Notes: generated by a model from the letters alone, not told the origin. A stretch of 64,000 nt of DNA from Streptomyces sp. Sge12 (GCF_002080455.1 NZ_CP020555.1:3286001-3350000), one strand, 5' to 3'; shown: positions 27,022-36,186, numbered from the stretch's first letter. Made by a program: numbers and translations.

Positions 27022-27801
27022 ATGGGGCTGTCCATACCCATGTCCGTACCCTTGTCCGGCGCCGCGCTGCGGGCCGGCGTCCTCGAGGTGATGGTGCTCG
27101 GCGGGCACCTCCTGCTGTACCCCACCGGAGTGTGTCAGGAGAAGGTCACCGCCCGCCCGCCCGCGACACGGCCGCCCGTGCTCCTCCTGCACGGATTCAC
27201 GGACAACCGGTCCGTCTTCGTCGTGCTGCGCCGCGCCCTCGGGGCGGGAGGCCGGCACGTGGAGGCGTACAACTACTCACCGTTCACCCTCGATCTGCGC
27301 GTCACCGCCCGCCGACTCGCCCGGCGTGTCGAGGAACTGTGCGAACGCACCGGACAGGACCGGGTCGATCTGATCGGGCACAGCCTCGGCGGGCTGGTCG
27401 GCCGGTACTACGTGCAGCGACTCGGCGGCGACACCCGCGTCCGCACCCTCGTCACCCTCGGGACACCGCACTCCGGCACGCTGGTCGCCCCCTTCATGGA
27501 CGCGCACCCCCTGGTACGGCAGATGCGCCCCGACTCCGAGGTCCTGGCGGAGCTGGCCGAGCCCGCGCCCGGCTGCGCCACCCGGTGCGTGGCGTTCTGG
27601 AGCGAGTTCGACACGCTGATGTCCCCGGTCGGCACGGCACGGATCGAACATCCGGATCTGTGTGTGGAGAACGTGCAGGTCACCGGTATCGGACATCTCG
27701 CGCTGCCCTCCCATCCCGCCGTCATCTCGGCGGTCCGACGGGCCCTCGACGGGCCCGGCCCGACCGCCGTCGTGGGCTCGGACACCGCTTCCGTCGCCTG
27801 A
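27022..27801 (+). CDS. alpha/beta-hydrolase lipase/esterase
   Basis: 259 residues. The oxyanion-hole region is [10 protein letters not shown], the nucleophile elbow is GHSLGG, and [12 protein letters not shown] is the stretch typical of lipase class 2 and LipA-like enzymes; later Asp and His residues complete a triad ([19 protein letters not shown]). The N-terminus is moderately hydrophobic ([15 protein letters not shown]) and could anchor it in the membrane. ATG 27022 with GGGGAGG upstream is preferred to a start at 26944. The substrate is unknown. Confidence 0.9.
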   Translation: MGLSIPMSVPLSGAALRAGVLEVMVLGGHLLLYPTGVCQEKVTARPPATRPPVLLLHGFTDNRSVFVVLRRALGAGGRHVEAYNYSPFTLDLRVTARRLARRVEELCERTGQDRVDLIGHSLGGLVGRYYVQRLGGDTRVRTLVTLGTPHSGTLVAPFMDAHPLVRQMRPDSEVLAELAEPAPGCATRCVAFWSEFDTLMSPVGTARIEHPDLCVENVQVTGIGHLALPSHPAVISAVRRALDGPGPTAVVGSDTASVA

Positions 27802-27851
27802 CAGAAAAGCGGCCGACAGTCGAACGGATTTCGAACTCAAGGCCAAGGGTG

Positions 27852-27874
27852 CGTCTTTCGGCGACCGAAAGACG
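27852..27874 (+). terminator. terminator after the lipase gene
   Basis: CGTCTTTCGG-CGA-CCGAAAGACG forms a 10-bp perfect stem with a three-base loop, 51 bases after the lipase stop and upstream of the M23 peptidase promoter. Confidence 0.7.
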
Positions 27875-27915
27875 GCCGAATGCCCGGTTCCGGAGATCTG
27901 GGGACCCGGCGAAGA

Positions 27916-27945
27916 TTGTCGTTGCGAGTAACCGCCGGGTACAGT
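27916..27945 (+). promoter_or_regulatory. M23 peptidase promoter
   Basis: TTGTCG at 27916-27921 and TACAGT at 27940-27945, spaced by 18 bases, make a fair housekeeping-sigma promoter. It would start RNA near 27952, about 70 bases before GTG 28023 and only ~14 before an alternative GTG at 27966. Confidence 0.5.
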
Positions 27946-28022
27946 CACGCCACTGCTCTCCTCCGGTGAACTTCGAGTTCCCGGCCACCCAGGCCCCCAC
28001 TGCCGAGGCGAAAGAGAAGTTG

Positions 28023-29543
28023 GTGAACGACCGCCCCTCGTCGGGCCAGTACCCGGATGCCGGGTACGACGGCCTTTCCACCACCGCTTTCGCTGGTGAC
28101 TCGGCCTACGTTTCCTATGAAACGCAGGGTCAGGGAGTCAATTACGCCGCCTACGGCTCCTACGAGACCGGCGCGTACGACACCACGGCATGGACTGCGC
28201 AGGACCCTTACCTGTCCACGATCCCGACCCAGGCCGCCCCCGAGGACACCACCGGAACCTGGGACGCGAGCGCCTGGACCACTCCGAGCGCGGACTACTC
28301 CGGCTACACCGGCTACCAGCAGCAGCCCTCCTTCGGCTACGACACCACCGGCGAGCAGACCGGCCACTGGGCGATGCCGGGCTACGGCACCACCGGTACC
28401 GAGACCGGCGCCTACGACGCCACCGCCTGGAACACCGTCGCCGAGACCCCGGCCCAGCCCGAGGCGGCCTACGCCTACGAGTACCAGCCCGCGCCCGCAG
28501 CGGCGCAGCAGGAGTACGCCTACGAGGCGACCTCCGTCGGCTACGCCTACGGGACCACGGCCGACTCCGGGACCGGATCCGACACCTACAGCGAGACCGC
28601 CGTCTTCGAGGTGCTCTCCGACGAGACGCAGACGCCCCGGGTCGACGAGACCTACGAGGCGCAGGCGCACCACGAAGTCAGCGACCTGCCCGAGGTGCAC
28701 GCCCTCCACGAGGTCCATGACCTCCCCACCCAGGCCATGCCCGTGACCACGGCTCCGCGCACCGCGCGCCGGAGCGCCCCCAAGGCCGGCGGCGGCGCCA
28801 GCAGCCGTCGCCGCAGCCCGGCGAAGCGTTCCGCCCTGCTGACCGTGGCCGTGCCCTCCGCCTGTGTGATGGGCGTCGCGGGCGTCGCGGCCGCCTCCGT
28901 CGGCGGCCTCACCGGCACGGACCGGCCCGCGGAGGACACCACCACGATGGCCGCGCCCGACCCGGCCTCGGTGAAGCCGGTCGCGGCGAACACCAAGCTC
29001 GACACCCAACTGGTCGCGCTCAGCGCCGACGCGGGCGACTTCGCGGACCGCGCGAGCCGCACGCAGGAGCGCATCGACCTGCGCGAGCGCCAGGAAGAGG
29101 AAAAGAAGAAGAAGGCGGAGGAGGCCGCGGCCAAGGAGGCCGCCCGCCCCAAGTTCGCCATCCCCGTGAACCAGCACGGCCTGAGCGCCAACTTCGGCCA
29201 GGCCGGCGGCATGTGGATGTCGGTGCACACCGGCATCGACTTCCCGGTCTCCTACGGGACCCCGGTCATGGCGGCCACCGACGGCACCGTGCGCACCCAG
29301 TACAACAGCGCCTACGGGAACATGGCGATAGTGACCGCGCCCGACGGAACCGAGACCTGGTACTGCCACCTCAGCTCCACCAAGATCCGCGGCGGCAAGG
29401 TGAAGGCGGGCGACGTGATCGCCTACTCGGGCAACTCGGGCAACTCCACCGGTCCGCACCTGCACTTCGAGGTCCGGCCCGGCGGCGGCTCGGCGATCGA
29501 CCCCCTGGCGTGGCTCCGCAGCAAGGGCCTGGACCCGACGTAA
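28023..29543 (+). CDS. M23 family metallopeptidase, membrane-anchored
   Basis: About 506 residues. The N-terminal ~240 residues are Tyr/Thr/Glu/Ala-rich with repeated units (TGAYDTTAW, TGTWDASAW, TGAYDATAW). One transmembrane segment (ALLTVAVPSACVMGVAGVAA) and a charged coiled-coil-like stretch follow, then a C-terminal LytM/M23 domain with zinc ligands in HTGIDF and HLHFEV. It should hydrolyse peptidoglycan cross-links outside the cell, or act as a regulator of hydrolases if inactive. GTG 28023 was chosen; GTG 27966 in frame would add 19 residues but lacks a ribosome site. Confidence 0.88.
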   Translation: MNDRPSSGQYPDAGYDGLSTTAFAGDSAYVSYETQGQGVNYAAYGSYETGAYDTTAWTAQDPYLSTIPTQAAPEDTTGTWDASAWTTPSADYSGYTGYQQQPSFGYDTTGEQTGHWAMPGYGTTGTETGAYDATAWNTVAETPAQPEAAYAYEYQPAPAAAQQEYAYEATSVGYAYGTTADSGTGSDTYSETAVFEVLSDETQTPRVDETYEAQAHHEVSDLPEVHALHEVHDLPTQAMPVTTAPRTARRSAPKAGGGASSRRRSPAKRSALLTVAVPSACVMGVAGVAAASVGGLTGTDRPAEDTTTMAAPDPASVKPVAANTKLDTQLVALSADAGDFADRASRTQERIDLRERQEEEKKKKAEEAAAKEAARPKFAIPVNQHGLSANFGQAGGMWMSVHTGIDFPVSYGTPVMAATDGTVRTQYNSAYGNMAIVTAPDGTETWYCHLSSTKIRGGKVKAGDVIAYSGNSGNSTGPHLHFEVRPGGGSAIDPLAWLRSKGLDPT

Positions 29544-29546
29544 CCG

Positions 29547-29570
29547 CCGCGCGGCCCGAAGGCCGCGCGG
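29547..29570. terminator. terminator between M23 peptidase and pcrA
   Basis: CCGCGCGGCC-CGAA-GGCCGCGCGG is a 10-bp perfect stem with a tetraloop, immediately after the M23 stop and 58 bases before the end of convergent pcrA. Confidence 0.8.
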
Positions 29571-29627
29571 TCGCCCGCCCTCATCCCTGCGCGCCTCATT
29601 TCTGTGACGCGCTGACGCGCTGACGCG

Positions 29628-32150
29628 CTAGAGCTTCTGCACCGGCGCGTAACGCAGCAGCAGCCGCTTGGGCTTGTCGTCCCCGAAGTCGATGGTGGCC
29701 TGCGCGTCCGCGCCCGCCCCCTTGACCTCCATGACGGTGCCGAGCCCGAACTGGTCGTGCGTGACCCGGTCCCCGACCACCAGGGCGATGACCGGCTTGT
29801 CGGCGGCCCGCCGCGTCGCGAATCCGGACGGCCCCGACTTCGTGCGCGACGAGGACAGGAACGCCTCGGGCGAGGTGCCGAAGGGCGCCTTCCCCGAACC
29901 GGACGAGGACGACCCGTAGCCCGAACTCCGCATCGGACCGGCCGGCTTCTGCGTGGCTCCGGTCCGCTTCCACTGGAGGTACTCCGCCGGAATCTCCTCC
30001 AGGAACCGCGACGGCGGGTTGTACGAGGGCGTGCCCCACGCGCTGCGCATGCCGGAGCGGGTCAGGTACAGCCGCTCGCGCGCCCGGGTGATCCCCACGT
30101 AGGCGAGACGGCGCTCCTCCTCCAGCTCCTTGGTCTGGCCCAGCGCCCGCATGTGCGGGAAGACCCCGTCCTCCATGCCGGTCAGGAAGACCACCGGGAA
30201 TTCGAGGCCCTTGGCGGTGTGCAGCGTCATCAGCGTGATGACGCCCGAGCCGTCGGTGTCCTCGTCCGGGATCTGGTCGGAGTCGGCGACGAGCGCGACC
30301 TGCTCCAGGAACTCGGCAAGGGTCCCGGACCCGGGGGCCGGGGCACCCGTCTCGGCGGCCTCCGCCGCCGCGGCCTCCCTGGCCTGCTCGAACTCGAGCG
30401 CCACCGCCGCGAGTTCCTGGAGGTTCTCGATCCGGGTCTCGTCCTGCGGGTCGGTCGACGCCTGGAGCTCGGCGAGGTAGCCCGTACGCTCCAGCACCGC
30501 TTCCAGCACCACCGCCGGGCCCGCGCCCGAGTCGACGATCGTGCGGAGCTCCTCCATCAGCACGTTGAACCGCTTCACCGCGTTGGTGGAGCGCGCGGCC
30601 ATGCCGAAGGCCTCGTCCACGCGCCGCAGCGCCTGCGGGAAGGTGATCTTCTCGCGCAGTGCGAGGGCGTCGATCATCGCCTCGGCGCGCTCGCCGATTC
30701 CGCGCTTGGGGACGTTCAGGATGCGCCGCAGCGGGACGTTGTCCTCCGGGTTCGCCAGCACGCGCAGGTACGCGAGGACGTCGCGGACCTCCTTGCGCTC
30801 GTAGAAGCGGACGCCGCCGACGACCTTGTAGGGCAGTCCGACCCGGATGAAGATCTCCTCGAACACGCGCGACTGCGCGTTGGTCCGGTAGAAGATCGCG
30901 ACGTCGCCCGCCTTGGCGTCGCCCGCGTCCGTCAGCCGGTCGATCTCGTCGGCGACGAACTGCGCCTCGTCGTGCTCGGTGTCCGCGACGTAGCCGGTGA
31001 TGACGGCGCCGGTGCCGGCCTCGGTCCACAGGTTCTTCGCTCGGCGGTTCTCGTTCCGCTCGATGACCGCGTTGGCCGCGGAGAGGATCGTCTGCGTGGA
31101 GCGGTAGTTCTGCTCCAGCAGGATCGTCGTCGCGTCCTTGTAGTCCTCCTCGAACTGGAGGATGTTGCGGATGGTCGCGCCGCGGAAGGCGTAGATCGAC
31201 TGGTCGGCGTCACCCACCACGCACAGCTCGGCCGGCGGCAGGTCCGGGTAGCCGGTGCCCACCAGCTCGCGCACCAGCGTGTACTGCGCGTGGTTGGTGT
31301 CCTGGTACTCGTCGACCAGGACATGCCGGAAGCGGCGCCGGTAGTGCTCGGCCACGTCCGGGAAGGCCTGGAGCAGGTGGACGGTGGTCATGATGATGTC
31401 GTCGAAGTCGAGGGCGTTGGCCTCGCGCAGCCGCCCCTGGTACATCGCGTACGCCTGGGCCAGGGTCTTCTCGAACCCGTCCGCGGCCTGGTCGGCGAAG
31501 GCTTCCTCGTCGATCAGCTCGTTCTTCAGGTTCGAGATCTTGGCGTTGAAGGCCTTCGGCGGGAACTTCTTCGGGTCGAGGTCCAGGTCGCGGCAGACGA
31601 GCGCCATCAGGCGCTTCGAGTCGGCCGCGTCGTAGATCGAGAACGAGGAGGTGAAGCCGAGCCGCTTGGACTCGCGGCGCAGGATGCGCACGCACGCGCT
31701 GTGGAAGGTGGAGACCCACATGGCGTTGGCGCGCGGGCCGACCAGGCCCTCGACGCGCTCCTTCATCTCGCCGGCGGCCTTGTTGGTGAAGGTGATCGCC
31801 AGGATCTGCCCCGGGTGGACGTTCCGCGCGGCCAGCAGGTGGCCGATGCGGTGGGTCAGCACCCTGGTCTTGCCGGAGCCGGCGCCGGCCACGATGAGCA
31901 GCGGGGAGCCCGCGTGCACCACGGCCGCGGCCTGCTCGGTGTTCAGGCCGTCCAGGAGCGCCGCCGGGTCGATGACGGGCCTGGGGGCGCCGTCCCGGTA
32001 GTACGCGTCCCCGCTCATGGGCACGTCGAACCGCCCCCCGAAGAGGTCGTCCGCGCCCGCTTCCGGGGCGGGGTGGTCCTCGGGCGGCGGCGGGACCTCG
32101 TCGGAGGGGGTGAGGTCCGCCAGGAAACTGTCGTCAAAGAGGCTGCTCAT
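29628..32150 (-). CDS. pcrA: ATP-dependent DNA helicase PcrA (UvrD/Rep family)
   Basis: About 840 residues. Superfamily 1 motifs appear in order: LNTEQAAAVVH, GAGSGKTRVLTHRI (Walker A), ILAITFTNKAAGEMKER, VDEYQDTNHAQY (Walker B), LEQNYRST, and TLHTAKGLEFPVVFLTGMED, then ITRARERLYL. PcrA unwinds 3'-5' during repair, plasmid replication and removal of stalled polymerase. A C-terminal RNA-polymerase-type interaction tail is also present (DRVTHDQFGLGTV). The start may be ATG 32150, with GGATGG before it, or ATG 32156. The ArsR-type gene just upstream ends at 32163, so they probably form one operon. Confidence 0.97.
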   Translation of the reverse strand: MSSLFDDSFLADLTPSDEVPPPPEDHPAPEAGADDLFGGRFDVPMSGDAYYRDGAPRPVIDPAALLDGLNTEQAAAVVHAGSPLLIVAGAGSGKTRVLTHRIGHLLAARNVHPGQILAITFTNKAAGEMKERVEGLVGPRANAMWVSTFHSACVRILRRESKRLGFTSSFSIYDAADSKRLMALVCRDLDLDPKKFPPKAFNAKISNLKNELIDEEAFADQAADGFEKTLAQAYAMYQGRLREANALDFDDIIMTTVHLLQAFPDVAEHYRRRFRHVLVDEYQDTNHAQYTLVRELVGTGYPDLPPAELCVVGDADQSIYAFRGATIRNILQFEEDYKDATTILLEQNYRSTQTILSAANAVIERNENRRAKNLWTEAGTGAVITGYVADTEHDEAQFVADEIDRLTDAGDAKAGDVAIFYRTNAQSRVFEEIFIRVGLPYKVVGGVRFYERKEVRDVLAYLRVLANPEDNVPLRRILNVPKRGIGERAEAMIDALALREKITFPQALRRVDEAFGMAARSTNAVKRFNVLMEELRTIVDSGAGPAVVLEAVLERTGYLAELQASTDPQDETRIENLQELAAVALEFEQAREAAAAEAAETGAPAPGSGTLAEFLEQVALVADSDQIPDEDTDGSGVITLMTLHTAKGLEFPVVFLTGMEDGVFPHMRALGQTKELEEERRLAYVGITRARERLYLTRSGMRSAWGTPSYNPPSRFLEEIPAEYLQWKRTGATQKPAGPMRSSGYGSSSSGSGKAPFGTSPEAFLSSSRTKSGPSGFATRRAADKPVIALVVGDRVTHDQFGLGTVMEVKGAGADAQATIDFGDDKPKRLLLRYAPVQKL

Positions 32151-32162
32151 CGCCATCCGAGT

Positions 32163-32522
32163 CTAGGGTGCGGGACCGACAGCCGGTTCCGCAGCGGGAA
32201 ATTCCCCTGCCGCGAGGGCTTCGCCCAGCACGATCGCCAGCAGGCCGGGGAAGCTGCGTTCGAGGTCGTCGCGGCGCAGCGCGAGGTAGAGCCTGCGGCC
32301 CTGGGGGCGCTGGCAGATCACACCGCTCTCGCGCAGCGTCTTGAGGTGGTGCGTGACGCTGGACCTGGGCAGGTCCGGGACGACCTCGCCGCAGAAGGCC
32401 TCCTGCCCGGAGGCGAGCCTGCGGACGATCTCCAGGCGGACGGGGTGTCCGAGCGCGGCAAGGACGTCGACCAGTTCGATGCGGTCGGCGGCGGGGTGGG
32501 TCAGCTCGGCTGCGGCAGGCAT
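32163..32522 (-). CDS. ArsR-family winged-helix regulator
   Basis: 119 residues. The ArsR-type helix-turn-helix occupies residues 15-90 (DVLAALGHPVRLEIVRRLAS, LPRSSVTHHLKTLRESGVIC, GRRLYLALRRDDL). A Cys is at SGQEAFCGEVV, but no CxCxxC or typical metal box is visible, so this is likely not a metal sensor. It lies just upstream of pcrA in the same orientation and divergent from the next membrane gene. Direct repeats in the gap are candidate operators. Confidence 0.9.
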   Translation of the reverse strand: MPAAAELTHPAADRIELVDVLAALGHPVRLEIVRRLASGQEAFCGEVVPDLPRSSVTHHLKTLRESGVICQRPQGRRLYLALRRDDLERSFPGLLAIVLGEALAAGEFPAAEPAVGPAP

Positions 32523-32531
32523 GCCCTCACT

Positions 32532-32580
32532 GTACGCAGATCTCGTACGGACACCCCCGAACCGTTCGAAGATCTCGTAC
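32532..32580. promoter_or_regulatory. ArsR operator repeats
   Basis: AGATCTCGTAC occurs at 32538-32548 and again at 32570-32580, 32 bp apart, close to three helical turns. The first copy also completes GTACG-N7-CGTAC (32532-32548). It sits in the gap between the ArsR-type gene and the divergent membrane gene. Confidence 0.5.
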
Positions 32581-32691
32581 ATCCGGGCGGAACCGGCCCG
32601 GCTCTTCGGTCGATTCTGCCGATTCGGCCGCCCGAACGCCCTGCGGTGACCGGTGGAAATCCGCCGGAGGGCACCCCGTACGCTCGACGCC

Positions 32692-33045
32692 ATGGACGTA
32701 CTCATCAATGTCTTCGTGGGCCTGCACATCATCGGGATCGCCTCGCTCCTCGGCGGGTTCCTGACGCAGATGAAGGCGATGAGCGCGGGCACCGCCCGCT
32801 TCACGCCCGCCATGCTGCACGGTGCGCTCACCATGCTCGTGACCGGTGTGGTGCTCGTCGGCCTCAACCAGATGGACGGGGACCCCGTCAACAACATCAA
32901 GGTCGGCGTGAAGCTCGCGATCCTCTTCGTGATCCTGTGCCTCGTCTACGTCAAGCGCGACGAGGAGCACGTGGACAAGGCGCTGTTCGGCGCGGTCGGC
33001 GGGCTGACCGTGATCAACATCTTCATCGCCGTTCTCTGGCACTGA
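32692..33045 (+). CDS. small integral membrane protein
   Basis: 117 residues with four hydrophobic segments (from INVFVGLHIIGIASLLGG, then ALTMLVTGVVLVGL, VKLAILFVILCLVYV, and LTVINIFIAVLW). Function unknown. The start is ATG 32692 (MDVLINVFVGLHII); a GTG at 32653 is also in frame. It is divergent from ArsR and is plausibly its target. No typical ribosome site was seen. Confidence 0.82.
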   Translation: MDVLINVFVGLHIIGIASLLGGFLTQMKAMSAGTARFTPAMLHGALTMLVTGVVLVGLNQMDGDPVNNIKVGVKLAILFVILCLVYVKRDEEHVDKALFGAVGGLTVINIFIAVLWH

Positions 33046-33188
33046 CCCACACCGGAACGATCCGTTCCAGTCCTGGGCAGCCAGCTCCGGTCATATCGAG
33101 CCACTTACTATCATCTCGTCATCCGCCCGTTACCTGCGGGTCTAGCGTCCTCCTCCAAGCCCCGACGGAGGAAGGACGTGAGGCCCTC

Positions 33189-34244
33189 GTGGCCAGTCAT
33201 CGAAAGCCCAGGCAGCGCCCGCTCTCCGGCGGCCCGGCACGGGCCACCGCCGCCACCCTCGCCCTCGCGGGCGCTGCCACCGCCACCGCCTTCGAAGGCA
33301 CCTCCCAGGCCGACCCCCGGCTCACACCCGCCCAGGTCAAGTCCGAGGTGGACCGGCTCTACGAAGAGGCCGAGGCGGCGACCGAGCAGTACAACGGGGC
33401 GAAGGAGCAGGCGGACGAGGCCGAGCGCGCGCTGGCCGGACTGCGCGAGGAGACCGCCCGCAAGACCGACCAGCTGAACACCGCCCGCAGCGCGCTCGGA
33501 ACGCTCGCCGCCTCCCAGTACCGCAGCGGCTCCCTGGGCACCGCCGTACGGCTCGCGCTGGCGTCCGACCCGCAGGAGTACCTCTCCCAGGCCTCCTTCA
33601 TCGCCCGCGCCGGGGACCGCAACGCCGCCGGGATCACCACCGTGCGCCGCCGGCTCGACGAGGTCGGCAAGCTGCGGGACCAGGCCGCCGGACGGCTCGC
33701 CGACCTCCGCTCCCGGCAGGACGAAATCGCCGGGCACAAGGCCGTGATCGAGGAGAAGCTCACCGCCGCAAAGAACCTGCTGGCCCGGCTCACCGCCGAG
33801 GAGCGGGCCGCCTACGAGGCCCGGTCACCCGGCGGCCCGGCCGCCGCCGCACCGGCCGCCGCCAAGGGCAGTACGCCCCCGCCCCCGTCCGACGGCTCGC
33901 GCGCGGCCCGCGCCGTGGCCTTCGCGTACACCGCGATCGGGAAGCCGTACGTCTGGGGCGCGACCGGCCCGGGGTCCTTCGACTGCTCCGGCCTCACCCA
34001 GGCGGCCTGGCGCTCGGCCGGGGTCTCGCTGCCCCGCACCACCTACACCCAGATCAACGTCGGCCGGCGCGTCTCCCGCGACCAGCTGGCCCCCGGCGAC
34101 CTGGTGTTCTTCTACTCCGGGGTCACCCACGTCGGCCTCTACGTCGGCAACGGCCAGATGATCCACGCCCCGCGGCCCGGCTCGACGGTCCGGCTGGCAC
34201 CGATCGACTCGATGCCCTGGGCCGGCGCCTCCCGCCCCGCCTGA
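33189..34244 (+). CDS. NlpC/P60 family peptidoglycan hydrolase
   Basis: 351 residues. The signal peptide is ATAATLALAGAATATA (cleavage likely near TSQA|DPR). A ~170-residue coiled-coil region (VKSEVDRLYEEAEAATEQYN onward) follows, with a Pro/Ala linker. The C-terminal NlpC/P60 domain has the catalytic Cys in FDCSGLTQAAW, His in THVGLYVGNG and a third polar residue in MIHAPRPGST. It should cleave D-Glu-mDAP-type bonds in the cell wall. GTG 33189 opens with MASHRKPRQR; GGAGGAAGG is about 12 bases upstream. Confidence 0.93.
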   Translation: MASHRKPRQRPLSGGPARATAATLALAGAATATAFEGTSQADPRLTPAQVKSEVDRLYEEAEAATEQYNGAKEQADEAERALAGLREETARKTDQLNTARSALGTLAASQYRSGSLGTAVRLALASDPQEYLSQASFIARAGDRNAAGITTVRRRLDEVGKLRDQAAGRLADLRSRQDEIAGHKAVIEEKLTAAKNLLARLTAEERAAYEARSPGGPAAAAPAAAKGSTPPPPSDGSRAARAVAFAYTAIGKPYVWGATGPGSFDCSGLTQAAWRSAGVSLPRTTYTQINVGRRVSRDQLAPGDLVFFYSGVTHVGLYVGNGQMIHAPRPGSTVRLAPIDSMPWAGASRPA

Positions 34245-34297
34245 TCCGCCCGCCGTTCCCCCGCACGACCCCGTGACCCTTCACGACCGCGCGGCCT

Positions 34298-35401
34298 CTA
34301 CGGCGCCTTGACGATCCCGCTCAGCCAGCCGAAGGTCTGCGGCAGCTGCTTGGACCACGATTCGAGGTTGTGCCCGCCGACGACCTTCTCCGCGTGCACC
34401 ACGGTCGGGGTCTTCGCGATCGCCTTGAGGTCCGTGCCGGACAGGTAGCCGTCGTGCTCGGCCCCCGACATCCACAGCGAGACCGCGGGCGGTGCGGGCG
34501 CGGCCTTGAGCAGGTTCTTCAGGTTGTGCGTGGTCCGCAGCGTCGGGTCCTGGGCGACCAGCGAGGAGGGCTCCTGGCCGGGGTCGTTGTAGCCCGACAG
34601 GGAGACGGCCGCGCTGTAGCGGTCGGGGTGCAGGATCGCCAGCTTGGCGGCGCAGTAGGCGCCGGCCGAGTACCCGGCCACACCCCAGCTGCGGGGGTCG
34701 TCCGAAGCACGGAAGTTGTCGACGACCATCTTGCGGACGTCGACGCTGAACCAGCTGTCCGCGTTGACCTTGCCGGGGATGTTCGCGCAGCCGGTGTCAC
34801 CGTTGCCGACCAGCATGGCGCGCGGCGAGACCAGGATGAACGGCTGCACCTTGCCGCTCTTCATCAGCGGCTCCAGCACCTCGTGGGCCTTGACCCCCTG
34901 GAACCAGGACTTGCCCGTCCCCGGTATGCCCGGGATCAGCTCCACCACGGGGAACTTCTTGTCCTTGTGGGCCGGGTCGTCGTACTGCGGCGGCAGCCAC
35001 ACCATGACGTCGCCCTTGACGCCGGAGATCTTGCCGTCGAGCTCGGTCTTCCTGACCCGGCCGCCCAGCCCCTCGACCGGCTGGAACTCCTGCTTGACCT
35101 TCGGCGCCTCCTCGACCTTCTTGCCGCCGAGCCCGTCCGGGCCGAGGTCGGGGGCGGCCGTGACGTACCTGCCGGTGCCGAACAGATCACCCCACGAGGC
35201 ATAGAAGTGCTCGGCCCGATTGACGGCGACGAACACCACGGCGACGGCTGTGACCTGGGCGAACACCACCATCAGCGCGCGCAGGACGGTGCGTACGACG
35301 GCAGGGCCGCGCACCTTGCTCCACACGGCCAGCGGAAGGACGACGGCGATCGCGGTCAGGGCGATCACCGCCACGAAGAAGGGGGTCCCCGTCAAGCTCA
35401 T
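34298..35401 (-). CDS. membrane-anchored esterase (mycolyltransferase-like alpha/beta hydrolase)
   Basis: 367 residues. Two N-terminal hydrophobic segments (residues ~8-30 and 38-62) anchor the protein. The outer alpha/beta-hydrolase domain resembles esterase D/mycolyltransferase (antigen 85-like) proteins. Signatures are VVELIPGIPGTGKSW, the nucleophile GYSAGAYCA and a likely Asp/His in AEHDGYLSG and GGHNLESW. Streptomyces lack mycolates, so a general acyl-transfer or esterase role is more likely. ATG 35401 or GTG 35404. It converges with the NlpC/P60 gene. Confidence 0.85.
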   Translation of the reverse strand: MSLTGTPFFVAVIALTAIAVVLPLAVWSKVRGPAVVRTVLRALMVVFAQVTAVAVVFVAVNRAEHFYASWGDLFGTGRYVTAAPDLGPDGLGGKKVEEAPKVKQEFQPVEGLGGRVRKTELDGKISGVKGDVMVWLPPQYDDPAHKDKKFPVVELIPGIPGTGKSWFQGVKAHEVLEPLMKSGKVQPFILVSPRAMLVGNGDTGCANIPGKVNADSWFSVDVRKMVVDNFRASDDPRSWGVAGYSAGAYCAAKLAILHPDRYSAAVSLSGYNDPGQEPSSLVAQDPTLRTTHNLKNLLKAAPAPPAVSLWMSGAEHDGYLSGTDLKAIAKTPTVVHAEKVVGGHNLESWSKQLPQTFGWLSGIVKAP

Positions 35402-35448
35402 CACGCCACCGTAGAGGGCGGCGTGCCCGCTCCCGGTTGCCCCCTCGG

Positions 35449-35473
35449 CCTGCGGTGTCGGTCACACCGCAGG
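35449..35473. terminator. terminator after the response regulator
   Basis: CCTGCGGTGT-CGGTC-ACACCGCAGG forms a 10-bp perfect stem 15-39 bases past the response-regulator stop on the minus strand, in the 86-bp gap before the esterase gene. Confidence 0.75.
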
Positions 35474-35487
35474 TCGGACGGGGTGCA

Positions 35488-36186
35488 TCAGACCAGGCGG
35501 CGGGCCGTCGCCCAGCGGGTCAGCTCGTGCCGGTTGGACAGCTGGAGCTTGCGCAGGACGGCGGAGACGTGCGACTCGACCGTCTTCACCGAGATGAAGA
35601 GCTGCTTGGCGATCTCCTTGTACGCGTACCCGCGCGCGATCAGCCGCAGCACCTCGCGCTCGCGCTGGGTGAGCCGGTCCAGGTCCTCGTCGACCGGCGG
35701 CGCGTCCGTAGAGGCGAACGCGTCGAGCACGAAGCCCGCCAGCCGCGGCGAGAACACCGCGTCCCCGTCCTGCACGCGAAAGACCGAGTCCACCAGGTCG
35801 GTGCCGGTGATGGTCTTGGTGACGTACCCCCGCGCACCGCCCCGGATGACCCCGATGACGTCCTCGGCCGCGTCCGACACCGACAGCGCCAGGAACCGCA
35901 CCGGGTTCACGGCCGCCGCCATCAGCGGGGCGCAGCGCCGCAGCACCTCGACGCCACCGCCGCCGGGCAGGTGCACGTCGAGCAGGACCACCTCGGGGCG
36001 GGTGGCGGTGATGACCGTGACGGCCTGGTCGACGTCGGCGGCCTCGCCGACGACCTCGACCCCCGTGCGCTCGGTCTCGCCGATCTCGGCCTGCACTCCC
36101 GTACGGAACATCCTGTGGTCGTCGACGAGCACCACCCGGACGCGCCTGGTCTCCCCCGCGCCTGCGTTCTCTCCGGCCTCGGTCAT
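35488..36186 (-). CDS. NarL/LuxR-type response regulator
   Basis: 232 residues. The receiver domain has the acidic pair in VVLVDDHRMF, the phospho-acceptor Asp in VVLLDVHLPG, a switch Ser/Thr in FLALSVSDAA and Lys in YVTKTI. The C-terminal LuxR helix-turn-helix contains LTQREREVLRLIARGYAYKE and VKTVESHVSAVLRKLQL. ATG 36186 overlaps the kinase stop by four bases, so the kinase upstream is its partner. An inverted repeat before the divergent PspC gene is a candidate target. Confidence 0.95.
   Translation of the reverse strand: MTEAGENAGAGETRRVRVVLVDDHRMFRTGVQAEIGETERTGVEVVGEAADVDQAVTVITATRPEVVLLDVHLPGGGGVEVLRRCAPLMAAAVNPVRFLALSVSDAAEDVIGVIRGGARGYVTKTITGTDLVDSVFRVQDGDAVFSPRLAGFVLDAFASTDAPPVDEDLDRLTQREREVLRLIARGYAYKEIAKQLFISVKTVESHVSAVLRKLQLSNRHELTRWATARRLV

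Noticed and set aside
27802..28022. Possible c-di-AMP riboswitch upstream of the M23 peptidase
   Set aside because: I compared it with the conserved ydaO core from memory and found none of the core blocks; only a terminator and a promoter are visible.
29603..29632. Three tandem GACGCGCT units at the end of pcrA
   Set aside because: Only three short copies, overlapping the stop codon region; likely chance slippage in GC-rich DNA.
29757..33188. Upstream continuation of the NlpC/P60 frame back across pcrA
   Set aside because: Only the part from GTG 33189 has a signal peptide and conserved domain; the rest is antisense to pcrA.
33046..33188. Possible c-di-AMP riboswitch upstream of the NlpC/P60 gene
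   Set aside because: The gap is only 143 bp and lacks the ydaO core blocks.
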